A DNA stretch of 53,538 bases from Bacteroidia bacterium (GCA_020852075.1 JADZBN010000100.1:1-53538), one strand, 5' to 3'; positions 35,301-43,340 are shown, counted from the first letter of the stretch. Notes: generated by a model not told the origin, from the letters alone. Program-made: numbers and translations.

Positions 35301-35635
35301 GATTGTTTGGCATCGCTCAGTTTATTATAAATAATAAACTGAATCCTGCCATCAAGTTTATAATCCAGGAGTTTTTCGATTTCATCGAGTTCCTGCTGTG
35401 CAGACCTGCCGGTAAATTCCGCGTGTTCAAATCCACCCAGATAATAATAGGTATCATAATTGGGGAATTTCATGAATGACCAGAACCGGTCTTCATACTG
35501 AACCCTGTTTTTACCAAATTTCATATCATACCCGTTATAAAACTGGGCAGAAGAAGCTGAAGGATACAGGCTAAGCAGGAAGATATTGAGGCAAATCAGG
35601 GGTACCTTTGCAATCAACCGGTTGAGGAGGCTCAT
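32336..35635 (-). CDS. Exported protein with TolB-like propeller and outer-membrane barrel
   Basis: A 1099-aa protein with a Sec signal peptide (ICLNIFLLSLYPSASSAQ, cut after SSA). Residues ~35-280 resemble a gluzincin/peptidase-MA-like domain but with no clear HExxH; residues ~320-570 contain WD40/TolB-like strands (TSPDGRYTAYVTND, PVTAWHPTGQLLAVI, DFSYSDDGQSIVLSA, GIVFSSNRVNDT). A Pro/Ser/Lys-rich linker (~residues 640-710) leads to a C-terminal surface-antigen-like barrel of about 380 residues ending KFYFSLGLDF. This propeller-plus-barrel layout is seen in Bacteroidota, but the function is not established. It heads a unit with the amidohydrolase. Confidence 0.75.
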   Translation of the reverse strand: MSLLNRLIAKVPLICLNIFLLSLYPSASSAQFYNGYDMKFGKNRVQYEDRFWSFMKFPNYDTYYYLGGFEHAEFTGRSAQQELDEIEKLLDYKLDGRIQFIIYNKLSDAKQSNVGLQSDELNNNTGGLTQSVGNKVILYFTGDHESMRKQIRAGIARVLIDQIMYGGDVKDRIQNSALLTLPDWYLYGLISYISKPWDTDIDNRMRDGVVSKKYRSFNHLHGLDAMYAGHSMWKYIVDTYSESSVSNLLYMTRINRNIESGFSYVLGVSLKELTSNWTEYVRNLYLNSDSGRDTLTNFGIVKKPKSFLVYDQLHTSPDGRYTAYVTNDIGKYKLKLYDSEKKKNRKILKGGYRSYTQTTDLSFPVTAWHPTGQLLAVIRERKGKMWLGTYTLATKKFEEGKLFNFEKVLDFSYSDDGQSIVLSAVQKGQSDIFVYNLRTRTYEQITKDFYDDFNPRFINNSSGIVFSSNRVNDTLNVEQGRILPRNSNLDIFYFDYIGKSNVLKRITSTSYADETEPMPYDSSHIAYLSDESGIRNRYLAQLDSVLSYVDTTVHYRMIVSNQPLTNYPRNIISQDVNFSRNRISQVFYYNGRYRMKVDRITRSDNYTGNLIPKTLFRNEEMRKDIHPPAGSPGPEQVIREGPPETPAVQSDSNAVDIDNYVFQSDFPESKKKNTGKEKSGPGSSFLPDRETKSPQSDTGFSTLPKQRNYETAFASDYFQGQLGNTLLNQSYQLFTGGGAIYYNPGLTGFFKLGISDLLDDYRITGGFRLAFNLDANEYFLSYENFKKRLDKSITFYRQALLLPQYGAKLHSHEIRFGASWPFSDVSSIRGSAAYRNDRLTVLATDYNSLTIPNDYLHWVNGRLEYVLDNTLNMGLNLYNGTRLKIFGEYYKQADRKNTGMVIIGADVRHYLKIHREIIWANRFATSTSFGKEKLIYFLGATDNWFSPKFNYNTTIDYSQNYYFQALATNMRGFDQNIRNGNTFALINSELRIPIFRYLFNRPIKSDFFNTFQVIGFGDIGSAWNGLDPYDSTSTLNTQTIFNQPFLITLTSQNEPIVGGFGFGLRARLLGYFLRTDWAWGVENRVVLPYKFYFSLGLDF

Positions 35636-35682
35636 AATTGCAGGAACCGGGAAAATTATCCCGGAAACAAGGCGAATGTACT

Positions 35683-35690
35683 TATTTTTG
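35683..35690 (+). promoter_or_regulatory. -7 box of the MBL-fold hydrolase gene
   Basis: TATTTTTG matches TAnnTTTG and lies 59 bases before ATG 35750. No clear -33 element. Confidence 0.5.
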
Positions 35691-35749
35691 CAGAGAAAAC
35701 ATCGCCGGTACCCCGTACATTATCCGGGCTCCGCATCCATTGGAAAGCT

Positions 35750-36394
35750 ATGATCCGGTTACAGTCATTCACCTTCAATCCATTTCAGGAAAATACCTAC
35801 CTGTTATGGGATGATAGCAGGGAATGTATAATTATTGATCCGGGCTGTTATACAGTAGCAGAAAAACAGATACTTGCTTCATTTATTGAGGATGAAAAGC
35901 TGAAGCCCGTGCGGTTACTGAACACACATGCCCATATTGATCATATCCTGGGCAATGCTTTTGTATGTTCCAGGTATGGCATTCAACCTGAAATTCATCC
36001 GGGGGAAATGGATATCCTCCGGGCGGCTCCGGTTTACGGTGAAATGTGGGGGATACAGGCAGAACCTTCACCGGAGCCTTGCCGGATTCCGGATCCGGGA
36101 GACCGGATACATGCGGGGAAATTCAGTCTGGAAATCCTGTTCACTCCCGGTCATAGCCCGGCCAGCGTAAGCTTTTATTCTCCTGATGACCGGCTACTGA
36201 TCGGCGGTGATGTACTGTTTTATGAAAGTATTGGCCGGACCGACCTTCCAGGCGGTGATTATGATACCCTGATCTGCAGCATCCGTGAACGGTTATTTGT
36301 GCTTCCACCCGAAACGAAAGTATATGCAGGTCACGGACCTGCAACGAGTATCTCTCATGAAATGGAATTCAATCCATTTCTTTCAGTCCGATGA
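35750..36394 (+). CDS. MBL-fold metallo-hydrolase (glyoxalase II-like)
   Basis: A 214-aa metallo-beta-lactamase-fold hydrolase. Metal ligands are visible in LLNTHAHIDHILGN (HxHxDH, residues ~60-66), FTPGHSPASVSFY, LLIGGDVLFYESIGRTDLPGGD and KVYAGHGPAT. Closest to small hydrolases annotated as glyoxalase II or YcbL-like thioesterases; substrate unknown. It is divergent from the propeller/barrel gene and its 3' end overlaps the PAP2-like gene by twelve bases. Confidence 0.88.
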   Translation: MIRLQSFTFNPFQENTYLLWDDSRECIIIDPGCYTVAEKQILASFIEDEKLKPVRLLNTHAHIDHILGNAFVCSRYGIQPEIHPGEMDILRAAPVYGEMWGIQAEPSPEPCRIPDPGDRIHAGKFSLEILFTPGHSPASVSFYSPDDRLLIGGDVLFYESIGRTDLPGGDYDTLICSIRERLFVLPPETKVYAGHGPATSISHEMEFNPFLSVR

Positions 36395-37075
36395 TTCCGA
36401 TGGGTCCGGCTGTCCGTATCCACGGTTCAGTGCAGGACTGAATTTCCATTTACAGAACCGGTAAGCCAGCCAGGTTGCGGGAGGCGCTGCAATAATATCA
36501 ATGGTATAGTGGACATGCTGAACGAGCAGCAGAATACTGACCGTTACCACAAATAAGGTGAGGATATTTCTGGCCTGCCGATGATGGACAGAAAGCAGAA
36601 CGGACATCAAGGTGGTAACATGACCTGAGAAAAAAAGGTCTTTGGAAATTATTCTGCCTCCATCGGTAAAAAGCTGAACAAAGGGTTCCCGAAGGGGCAT
36701 ATATCCTGCCGGAGGATCGAGAGGTAAGAGGTAAATGGTCACGATCCGGGTGAATGTAACAATCAGATAGGTCTGAACCATCAGAAGAATATTTCTGGGT
36801 TGATTCCGGTTAATTACCAGACCCGTCAACAGGGTCAGGTATTGAAAAAAGAAGATGGTCCAGGAGATGTCTATTGACGGCAACAGGTTTAATAGCGGAT
36901 CGCTCAGTTGTTTTCCCGGCCTCGATTCGATAAAATCAAAAAAGTAACGTACGGTAAAACCAAATATGAGTAACAAGGTCAGGGAAATCAACAACTGGAT
37001 TCTCCATGCAGGAGACTTCCACTCCTTTGACCAGGCCTCACGAACAGTAGCCGTAACCGGTAATTCAGAAGCCAT
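36383..37075 (-). CDS. PAP2/sphingomyelin-synthase-like membrane phosphatase
   Basis: A 230-aa protein with about six membrane helices. The phosphatase motifs of the PAP2_C/sphingomyelin-synthase-like group are present: DLFFSGHVTTL (motif 2 His, residue ~151) and HVHYTIDIIAAPPATWLAYR (His and Asp of motif 3, ~residues 187-191). It would act on phospholipid or sphingolipid-like head groups in the inner membrane; the exact lipid is unknown. Starts three bases after kmo, so it is the last gene of the kynU-kmo unit. Confidence 0.8.
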   Translation of the reverse strand: MASELPVTATVREAWSKEWKSPAWRIQLLISLTLLLIFGFTVRYFFDFIESRPGKQLSDPLLNLLPSIDISWTIFFFQYLTLLTGLVINRNQPRNILLMVQTYLIVTFTRIVTIYLLPLDPPAGYMPLREPFVQLFTDGGRIISKDLFFSGHVTTLMSVLLSVHHRQARNILTLFVVTVSILLLVQHVHYTIDIIAAPPATWLAYRFCKWKFSPALNRGYGQPDPSESSD

Positions 37076-37078
37076 TTG

Positions 37079-38428
37079 TCAGATTTGAGACAGGATCATG
37101 TCTTCCACTTCTTTTGAATCCCATTTGGATTCTATCCCGCGAACTTCCATAATACGATCCATGATCCGGTCCTGGTTGTATCCGTTTTTCAGGGCAAGGC
37201 TGTATGGAATATTACTGAATGTCACCTGGGAATACAGCGGCAGCCACTTTGTGGGATGCTTGCGATGTATGTGTGCTTCAATTTTTTTCCGGAGCAAAAA
37301 AGACGGGTCACCTACTTTATCACGCATTTCAATAAAATTTTCATAGGCGAGTTGGGCAATTGCATCCGCATTTTCCTTGCGTGCAGCCTGGTAGGCCGGC
37401 AGGATTTTTGACCAGTCGTCTTTCATTTCATCCATGATTCCATCGAGTACCGTACAGTCCTCAAAACCACAATTCATACCCTGACCGTAGAAAGGAATAA
37501 TGGCATGCGCGGCATCTCCGATCAGTGCCAGTTTTTGCTTGTAACACCATGGGAAACATTTAATGGTGACAAGCGATCCGGTCGGATTCGCAAAAAAGTC
37601 ATGGAGAAGATCCGGCATCAGATGAAATGTATCAGGAAAAACACGTGTAAAAAAATCCCGGCAATCCTGGTCATTTTGTATCGCATGGAAAGATTCTTTC
37701 CCCGATACAGGTAAAAACAGCGTACAGGTAAAACTTCCGTCAAGGTTGGGCAGTGCAATCAGCATGTAACCGCCCCTGGGCCAGATATGCAGGGCATTCT
37801 TTTCCATCAGAAATGTCCCCGACGGGCCTGCCGGAATCAGCAGTTCTTTGTATGAATGATCAATGTAATGCTGGGAATATTCAAACCGGTCAGTTGCCAC
37901 CTGCATCTGCAGGCGGGCTGCTGAAAATGCACCATCCGCTCCGAAGACAAGGTCTGATTCAACGATGGTTTCCTTACCGGTCTCATGCAGTTCAAATTTT
38001 GCCCTGGCATGATCAAGATCAATGTGGGTACAACGGTGGTTAAAAAATATCTTCACCCCGTTTTTTTCTGCCAGGTTCATCATCTCGCAGTTCAGCAGTC
38101 CGCGGGAAGCGGCATAGATCGCCTGATTCTTTTCGCCATAAGGTTGAAAGGTTAACGCACCATTCGTACCGTGCATCATTCTTCCGTACATGGGAATTGC
38201 CACTTTCCGTATATCTTCAGCAATACCGACACCTTCAAGGCCCTTCCATCCCCTGTCGCTAAGTGCAAGATTAATGGACTTCCCTGCAGAAATAGAAAAT
38301 TGCCGCATATCCGGCCGCCGTTCATACATAGTCACCTTATATCCTCTTCGGACCAGATAAATGGAAAGAAGGCTTCCTACCAGGCCTGCCCCAACAATTG
38401 TTACCGTGTGTATTTTTGTATCAGACAT
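37079..38428 (-). CDS. kmo: Kynurenine 3-monooxygenase
   Basis: FAD-dependent hydroxylase converting L-kynurenine to 3-hydroxykynurenine with NADPH and oxygen. 449 aa. The FAD-binding glycine motif is VTIVGAGLVGSLLSIYLVRRG (in parts: IVGAGLVGSLLSIYL, then VTMYERRPDMR), the conserved KSINLALSDRG follows, and the second FAD motif is LIGDAAHAIIPFYGQGMNCGFEDC. C-terminal helices for membrane or substrate contact (EVRGIESKWDSKEVE) are present. 21 bases after kynU in the same operon. Confidence 0.94.
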   Translation of the reverse strand: MSDTKIHTVTIVGAGLVGSLLSIYLVRRGYKVTMYERRPDMRQFSISAGKSINLALSDRGWKGLEGVGIAEDIRKVAIPMYGRMMHGTNGALTFQPYGEKNQAIYAASRGLLNCEMMNLAEKNGVKIFFNHRCTHIDLDHARAKFELHETGKETIVESDLVFGADGAFSAARLQMQVATDRFEYSQHYIDHSYKELLIPAGPSGTFLMEKNALHIWPRGGYMLIALPNLDGSFTCTLFLPVSGKESFHAIQNDQDCRDFFTRVFPDTFHLMPDLLHDFFANPTGSLVTIKCFPWCYKQKLALIGDAAHAIIPFYGQGMNCGFEDCTVLDGIMDEMKDDWSKILPAYQAARKENADAIAQLAYENFIEMRDKVGDPSFLLRKKIEAHIHRKHPTKWLPLYSQVTFSNIPYSLALKNGYNQDRIMDRIMEVRGIESKWDSKEVEDMILSQI

Positions 38429-38449
38429 GATCTCTGTTTCCCGTTAGTA

Positions 38450-39733
38450 TTACACCAGTGTACCGAGGATGGCAGCAAACCGATACACATCCATAAAACT
38501 GTTATATAAAGGTACCGGTGCCACCCTGATTACATCCGGTTCCCTCCAGTCGGTAATGCAACCTGCATCCGTTAATTTTTCAAACACTGACCTCCCATTC
38601 CGAACAACCATGGAGATCTGGCATCCCCTGCTTTCAGGATCCCGTGGAGTAATGATAGTAACAGGCTGACCGGAATCCGTTTTCTCCTTTGCGGTATTGA
38701 TATCATCAATCAGAAATTCAAGATACGAAGTAAGCAGGCGGCTTTTGGCATAGAGCCTTTCAAGGCCGGCCACTGAAAAAATATCCAGGGAAGCTTTCAG
38801 TGCTGCCATTGGCAGGACAGGGGCGTTGCTCAACTGCCATCCCCTTGCGCCTTTTGCGGGTATAAAAGTTCGTGGAAAAGAAAACCTTGTTTCAGGGTCA
38901 TTGCCCCACCAACCGGCAAAGCGGGGAAGGGAGGAATCCGTTGCATGTCTGTTATGGATAAAAATCCCGGATACGCCGCCAGGTCCCGCATTCAGGTATT
39001 TGTAACTGCAGAAACATGCATAGTCCACATCCCATTCATGCAGTTTCAGGGGAACATTCCCGGCTGCATGTGCCAGGTTGAAACCGGCCGTTGCACCTGC
39101 ATCATGTGCGGCTTTTGTAATTTTATCCAGTTCAAAAAACTGACCGGTATAATAGTTCACAGCTCCGAGCATCACCGATGCGATTGTGTCCCTGTTTTTT
39201 TCAATGGTTTTTTGAATGTCTTCAGTACGTAAAATATATTCACCAGGCCGCGGCCTGAGGAAAATCAGTGCATCTTCGGGTGAATACCCGTGAAATAATA
39301 CCTGGGACTGGAGTGCATACAAATCACTTGGGAAGGCATCGTATTCGCAGAGAATTTTATAGCGTTTTCCCTGAGGCCTGTAAAACGAAACAAGCAGGAG
39401 GTGCAGGTTCGTGGTAAGGGTATTCATCGCAACTACCTCATCCTTTTCAGCACCCATCATTTCAGCCAGTTGTAATGTGAGGCTGTCCTGATAGTGGTAC
39501 CAGGGCGTTGCTGCATGGAAATGGCCTTCCACACCGTATGAGGCCCATTCTTCAAGTTCGTTCAACACGTATTCCTGCGTGGAACGGGGCTCGAGTCCCA
39601 GAGAATTCCCTGTAAAATAAAGCGCATCCCTGCCATGAATCACGGGAATATAGAACTGGTTCCTGAAGTCTTTCAGTGAATCCTGTTCGTCCATGGAAAG
39701 GGCATATTGCTCTGAATTTTCGAAGGGTACCAT
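38450..39733 (-). CDS. kynU: Kynureninase
   Basis: PLP enzyme that cleaves kynurenine or 3-hydroxykynurenine to (3-hydroxy)anthranilate and alanine. 427 aa from the start used here. Typical segments are YFTGNSLGLEPRST, MNTLTTNLHLLLVSFY, the PLP-lysine region FCSYKYLNAGPGGVSGIFIH and FAGWWGNDPETRFSF. ATG 39733 is chosen because a TACATTTG -7 box lies 19 bases upstream, inside the longer frame from 39793. First gene of kynU-kmo-PAP2. Confidence 0.95.
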   Translation of the reverse strand: MVPFENSEQYALSMDEQDSLKDFRNQFYIPVIHGRDALYFTGNSLGLEPRSTQEYVLNELEEWASYGVEGHFHAATPWYHYQDSLTLQLAEMMGAEKDEVVAMNTLTTNLHLLLVSFYRPQGKRYKILCEYDAFPSDLYALQSQVLFHGYSPEDALIFLRPRPGEYILRTEDIQKTIEKNRDTIASVMLGAVNYYTGQFFELDKITKAAHDAGATAGFNLAHAAGNVPLKLHEWDVDYACFCSYKYLNAGPGGVSGIFIHNRHATDSSLPRFAGWWGNDPETRFSFPRTFIPAKGARGWQLSNAPVLPMAALKASLDIFSVAGLERLYAKSRLLTSYLEFLIDDINTAKEKTDSGQPVTIITPRDPESRGCQISMVVRNGRSVFEKLTDAGCITDWREPDVIRVAPVPLYNSFMDVYRFAAILGTLV

Positions 39734-39751
39734 CCTGTAATGTGAAGGATG

Positions 39752-39759
39752 CAAATGTA
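39752..39759 (-). promoter_or_regulatory. kynU -7 box
   Basis: Minus-strand TACATTTG, a full match, 18 bases before ATG 39733. The -33 element is weak. Confidence 0.5.
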
Positions 39760-39851
39760 ATGAAGTGGCAGCATGTATCCGGGGTTTTTCCATTGGGGGA
39801 TACCGGATTCATTCCGCAGCAACTGGATTCGGGAGAATTCGAATTGTTGGG

Positions 39852-39859
39852 TATTTTTG
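39852..39859 (+). promoter_or_regulatory. hemL -7 box
   Basis: TATTTTTG, 41 bases before ATG 39901; it lies inside the longer frame from 39676 and supports the downstream start. The -33 element is weak. Confidence 0.5.
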
Positions 39860-39900
39860 CAACCCAGATTCATCAATTTATCCTTAACAGTCAAGCCGGT

Positions 39901-41220
39901 ATGCAACGATCACATTCAGAATCACTGTTTAAAAAAGCCAAAGAATATTTTCCGGGCGGGGTTAATTCTCCGGTTCGTGCATTCCAGGCGGTAGGCGGAA
40001 CCCCGCTTTTCATTGAAAGAGGCGATGGCTGTTACATCTGGGATGCTGATGGAAACCGGTTTATTGATTTTTGTTGCTCGTGGGGGCCGTTGATTCTCGG
40101 ACACAACCACCCAAGTGTCAGGATGGCAATAACAGATGCCGTTCAATCAGGAACATCCTTTGGCGCACCCACAAGGAAGGAAAATGAACTTGCGGAATTG
40201 ATTCTGCTTCACAACCGGTTTATTGAAAAAATACGGTTTGTCAGCAGCGGTACGGAGGCGGTAATGTCTGCAATACGGCTGGCGAGAGGATATACCGGAA
40301 AGTCCGTCATTATAAAATTTGAAGGCTGTTACCACGGACACGCCGATTCTCTCCTTGTTAAAGCGGGTAGCGGGCTTTCCACTTTTGGGATTTCCAGTTC
40401 GGCAGGCATTCCAGATTCCGTTGTAAAAGACACGATGGTACTCCCGCTGAATGACCGGCGGGCCTTGGAGGTGGCATTTTCAGATTATGCTCAAGACATT
40501 GCTGCTGTTATCATAGAGCCGGTCCCGGCCAATAACGGGTTGATACTTCAGAGCAGGGAATACCTTTCCTTTTTACGGGAGATTACCCGCAAACACCAGT
40601 CACTGTTGATTTTTGATGAAGTAATTTCGGGTTTCAGAATCGGGTTTGAAGGAGCTGCGGGGCACTACAATATTTCACCGGATATCCTCACCTATGGAAA
40701 AATCATCGGCGGAGGCATGCCGGTTGGTGCATACGGTGCATCCTCAGACATTATGTCCCATATTTCTCCCGACGGTACTGTTTACCAGGCAGGAACCCTT
40801 TCAGGCAATCCGGTTGCCATGGCGGCAGGAGCGGCGCAACTGAAGGAATGTATCGCAGAAGGGTTTTATGAAAAACTTGCATCAAGAACCGCTGTATTCC
40901 GTGATTCGCTGAATGCATTTGCTGAAGAAAAAAAGTACATTTTCAGGGTATTTTCCATCGGCAGTATTTTCTGGTTTGCGTTTACAGGGAAGAGCAGCAT
41001 TGACAATGCTGAGGACATTGATCCTGAAAGCATGAAATATTTTCGTGTACTTCACCGGGAACTTCTTGAAAAGGGCATTTACCTGGGTCCGTCGGGTTAT
41101 GAGGTGGGATTTGTCTCCGATGCCCACAATGAAAAAATTCTTTCCGAAGCATCATATAAAATTATGGATGCACTCGGGAGGGTTTTCAGCGAATTACCTG
41201 AAGGGATTGCCAAAGTTTAA
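39901..41220 (+). CDS. hemL: Glutamate-1-semialdehyde 2,1-aminomutase
   Basis: PLP enzyme making 5-aminolevulinate in the C5 pathway of heme synthesis. 439 aa from ATG 39901, beginning with the typical SESLFKKAKEYFPGGVNSPVRAF (in parts: LFKKAKEYFPGGVNSP). PLP-site segments are SSGTEAVMSAIRLAR, YHGHADSLLVKAGSG, LIFDEVISGFR and YGKIIGGGMPVGAYG with the Schiff-base lysine at residue 267 (E. coli Lys265). The stop overlaps the convergent repeat-protein gene by 27 bases. Confidence 0.96.
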   Translation: MQRSHSESLFKKAKEYFPGGVNSPVRAFQAVGGTPLFIERGDGCYIWDADGNRFIDFCCSWGPLILGHNHPSVRMAITDAVQSGTSFGAPTRKENELAELILLHNRFIEKIRFVSSGTEAVMSAIRLARGYTGKSVIIKFEGCYHGHADSLLVKAGSGLSTFGISSSAGIPDSVVKDTMVLPLNDRRALEVAFSDYAQDIAAVIIEPVPANNGLILQSREYLSFLREITRKHQSLLIFDEVISGFRIGFEGAAGHYNISPDILTYGKIIGGGMPVGAYGASSDIMSHISPDGTVYQAGTLSGNPVAMAAGAAQLKECIAEGFYEKLASRTAVFRDSLNAFAEEKKYIFRVFSIGSIFWFAFTGKSSIDNAEDIDPESMKYFRVLHRELLEKGIYLGPSGYEVGFVSDAHNEKILSEASYKIMDALGRVFSELPEGIAKV

Positions 41221-41616
41221 GAACGTCCAGATAAAACTTCCGTTTTTCTTTTTATCCTTTTCATGAATTTCCTTTGCGACCATCACCCAGCCCTTGTTTC
41301 CGGTCTTCATCAGCCAGGTAACAGCAGTAGCGGCACCATCGCAGGCATCAACAAAAGCAGCAAGTTCCCTGTTCCCTGAGGTCAGAAGCCAGGCCTTAGC
41401 CTTGTCATTGGCAAACATGGCATCAACGGCTGCGGCGAGAGGCCTGTGATGGTTTTCCAGAAGCCACTTAAAAGCGGGCTCATCCCCCTCACAGGCATCC
41501 CAGAATTCAACCAGCTCGCGGCAGTTATTTTCAAGAAGCCATTCCCTGTGTTCCTTTTTGCCGGTCCGGATCAGCAGGATCAGATGCTCGAATTCATCTT
41601 TTTCGTAATTATTCAT
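41194..41616 (-). CDS. Protein with exact 25-residue repeats
   Basis: A 140-aa soluble protein with four copies of a 25-residue unit. Tryptophans stand at residues 26, 51, 76 and 101 (WLL/WLM), with Arg/Lys at 33, 58, 83 and 108, Leu at 35, 60 and 85, and Asp-Ala at 40-41, 65-66 and 90-91. Each unit reads W-L-L-x-x-x-x-R-x-L-A-x-x-x-D-A and is probably a helical hairpin, so the protein would form a small solenoid, perhaps for protein binding. The C-terminal tail is basic (HEKDKKKNG). I do not recognise a named family. It starts two bases after the UbiA-like gene and overlaps hemL at its 3' end. Confidence 0.75.
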   Translation of the reverse strand: MNNYEKDEFEHLILLIRTGKKEHREWLLENNCRELVEFWDACEGDEPAFKWLLENHHRPLAAAVDAMFANDKAKAWLLTSGNRELAAFVDACDGAATAVTWLMKTGNKGWVMVAKEIHEKDKKKNGSFIWTFLNFGNPFR

Positions 41617-41618
41617 AC

Positions 41619-42485
41619 TTACAGAACAGCTAAATATACAAAAAAGAGTTGCAGTATCATGGTGCCATCAACGAAAAACTTCGAATAATATCTTGATTGT
41701 TGGGTCTTTGCCCAGACAATCCAAATCATGGCAACAACGAATGAAGCATCCAGTGCCAATACCACCGGCCATTCCATCCAGCCATTCCGGTAAAGGATAT
41801 GTCTGAAAAGTATGCTCAGCAGAAGGATTAATATTCCGATCATTTTTGTTGCACGTACCCCGTACACCACGGGTATGGTTCTCACACCCCATTTTCTTTC
41901 CTTATCCAGGTCACGTATTTCAAAGGGTATGCACAATCCGTAAATAAAAAGTGCCCGGGATATAGCCTGAAGAAATACAGGACCGGGTGCAATGTCGAGC
42001 CGGTATTCGAAAAGTGGTACCAGCACGGTAACGAGAGCATAGGAAGCTGACAAAAACGGAAGCTTAAAATGTAAAAATTCACGTAGCCGCCTTACTTTCC
42101 CCTTATACGGCAGCAATGGCAAAGAATACATCATGCTAAAAAGACCGCTGACAATGAAAATAAACAGAATGTGTGCAGGAATATAAATCAGAGAATACAG
42201 CAGCAGCAGAATACAAATCCCTCCCGAAACTTTTTCCGAACGTGAAAGTCCGAGGGAACGGAAGGAGGCAATCATTGCGTTGAGCGACCTCAGGGAAATA
42301 TTATTGGAATGATGGTGAAAGTTGTAATACAGGCAGGTGGATGAAAAGATAAAAACCGCTGTGGGTGAAAGCGCAACTGGTATAGAATTAATGATGCAGG
42401 TTGCAAAATACAATGCAAGTACACAGGCAGCTATATAAATGTTGCCAAAAACAAGAAAATCAATCAGCCTCTTTAACAGATGCAA
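41619..42485 (-). CDS. UbiA-family prenyltransferase-like membrane protein
   Basis: A 288-aa protein with about eight membrane helices. The second Asp-rich motif of UbiA prenyltransferases is recognisable (FEIRDLDKERKWGVRTIPVVYG, in parts: IRDLDKERKWGVRTIPV, residues ~200-216), but the first (NDxxDxxxD) is replaced by YYNFHHHSNNISLRSLN near residue 55. It may be a diverged lipid-modifying enzyme or have lost that activity. In a unit with the exported protein upstream (33 bases) and the repeat protein downstream (2 bases). Confidence 0.7.
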   Translation of the reverse strand: MHLLKRLIDFLVFGNIYIAACVLALYFATCIINSIPVALSPTAVFIFSSTCLYYNFHHHSNNISLRSLNAMIASFRSLGLSRSEKVSGGICILLLLYSLIYIPAHILFIFIVSGLFSMMYSLPLLPYKGKVRRLREFLHFKLPFLSASYALVTVLVPLFEYRLDIAPGPVFLQAISRALFIYGLCIPFEIRDLDKERKWGVRTIPVVYGVRATKMIGILILLLSILFRHILYRNGWMEWPVVLALDASFVVAMIWIVWAKTQQSRYYSKFFVDGTMILQLFFVYLAVL

Positions 42486-42518
42486 CCGGATAATATTACA
42501 AAAGAAAATGATCCGTTA

Positions 42519-43118
42519 TTAATATATCAGGGTAAAGGTAACAATACCTGCGGCGAACCCGGCAAGCCCGCCAAGCAATGAATTCCGGATTTTCCGGTCA
42601 CGCGCCTTTCTTTCATATCCTTCTTTGTATTCACTAATCTGAAGATATGCAGGATCTGAAACTTTTTGCTTTTTCATATTGGGTGAAAAAGAACCTACCA
42701 CGGTAGAATACAGTGGGGGCCCGAGCAGTCCGTAAAATGCACCCAGCGCGGAGCCAAAGCCAAATGCAAATGCAATTCCGGTATTCAGGTGGTTCTTAAA
42801 ATACCGGTCGGCATCCTGTTCTCCCGTGATAAACCAGCGCATTTGCTCTGCGGTGAAATCCACCGGGTCAAGCGTATCACGGACATAAATAACCTTTTCC
42901 GTTCCGTCGTGGTATTTAATACTGTAAACCCTTTCGGGATCCATCGTTCTCAACCTGCTTTTCTGGGAATTCAGGGTTCTGTATGCTATGGTATAATCCT
43001 TCAGTTCCACTGATTTGACGATCAGGGTTTTTCCATTTATCAGAACAAGCGTGTCCTGGGCATTCCCCGTATGAATCAGAACTGAAAACAGTATAATGAG
43101 AAGGTAAATCCTGTACAT
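42519..43118 (-). CDS. Exported/membrane protein of unknown function
   Basis: A 199-aa protein with a signal peptide (YRIYLLIILFSVLIHTGNAQ, cut after GNA), a small beta-rich domain (DTLVLINGKTLIVKSVELKD, then TMDPERVYSIKYHDGTEKVIYV) and two Gly-rich hydrophobic segments near residues 112-130 and 182-199 that may insert in a membrane. ATG 43118 is used because it starts the signal peptide and follows a TAGTTTTG box; ATG 43286 would add 56 residues. I do not recognise the family. Confidence 0.65.
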   Translation of the reverse strand: MYRIYLLIILFSVLIHTGNAQDTLVLINGKTLIVKSVELKDYTIAYRTLNSQKSRLRTMDPERVYSIKYHDGTEKVIYVRDTLDPVDFTAEQMRWFITGEQDADRYFKNHLNTGIAFAFGFGSALGAFYGLLGPPLYSTVVGSFSPNMKKQKVSDPAYLQISEYKEGYERKARDRKIRNSLLGGLAGFAAGIVTFTLIY

Positions 43119-43138
43119 GATCGTGTTGTGTAAAGTTC

Positions 43139-43146
43139 CAAAACTA
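43139..43146 (-). promoter_or_regulatory. -7 box of the exported-protein/UbiA/repeat unit
   Basis: Minus-strand TAGTTTTG, 20 bases before ATG 43118; -33 element not clear. Confidence 0.45.
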
Positions 43147-43307
43147 CAATTATTTTCAAGAGTACGTCCTTTCCGGAAGGGTGTTTCACCACCTCCTTCC
43201 ATCTGGTGTAAAAGACACGGTGGGATGCCGGAAACCCTTCTGGTATGATGAAATGCATCCGGTCCCCTGAATGCGGTTGAATTCAAGAAAAAGTAGCGTT
43301 AAATCAC

Positions 43308-43315
43308 TACCTTTG
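43308..43315 (+). promoter_or_regulatory. gcvP -7 box
   Basis: TACCTTTG, 25 bases before ATG 43341. The short leader leaves no room for a glycine riboswitch. Confidence 0.55.
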
Positions 43316-43340
43316 CCATCCGTAAAATTTCCTGTAACCT

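Noticed and set aside
43287-43340. Glycine riboswitch before gcvP
   Set aside because: The -7 box leaves a leader of about 20 nt, far too short for the aptamer.
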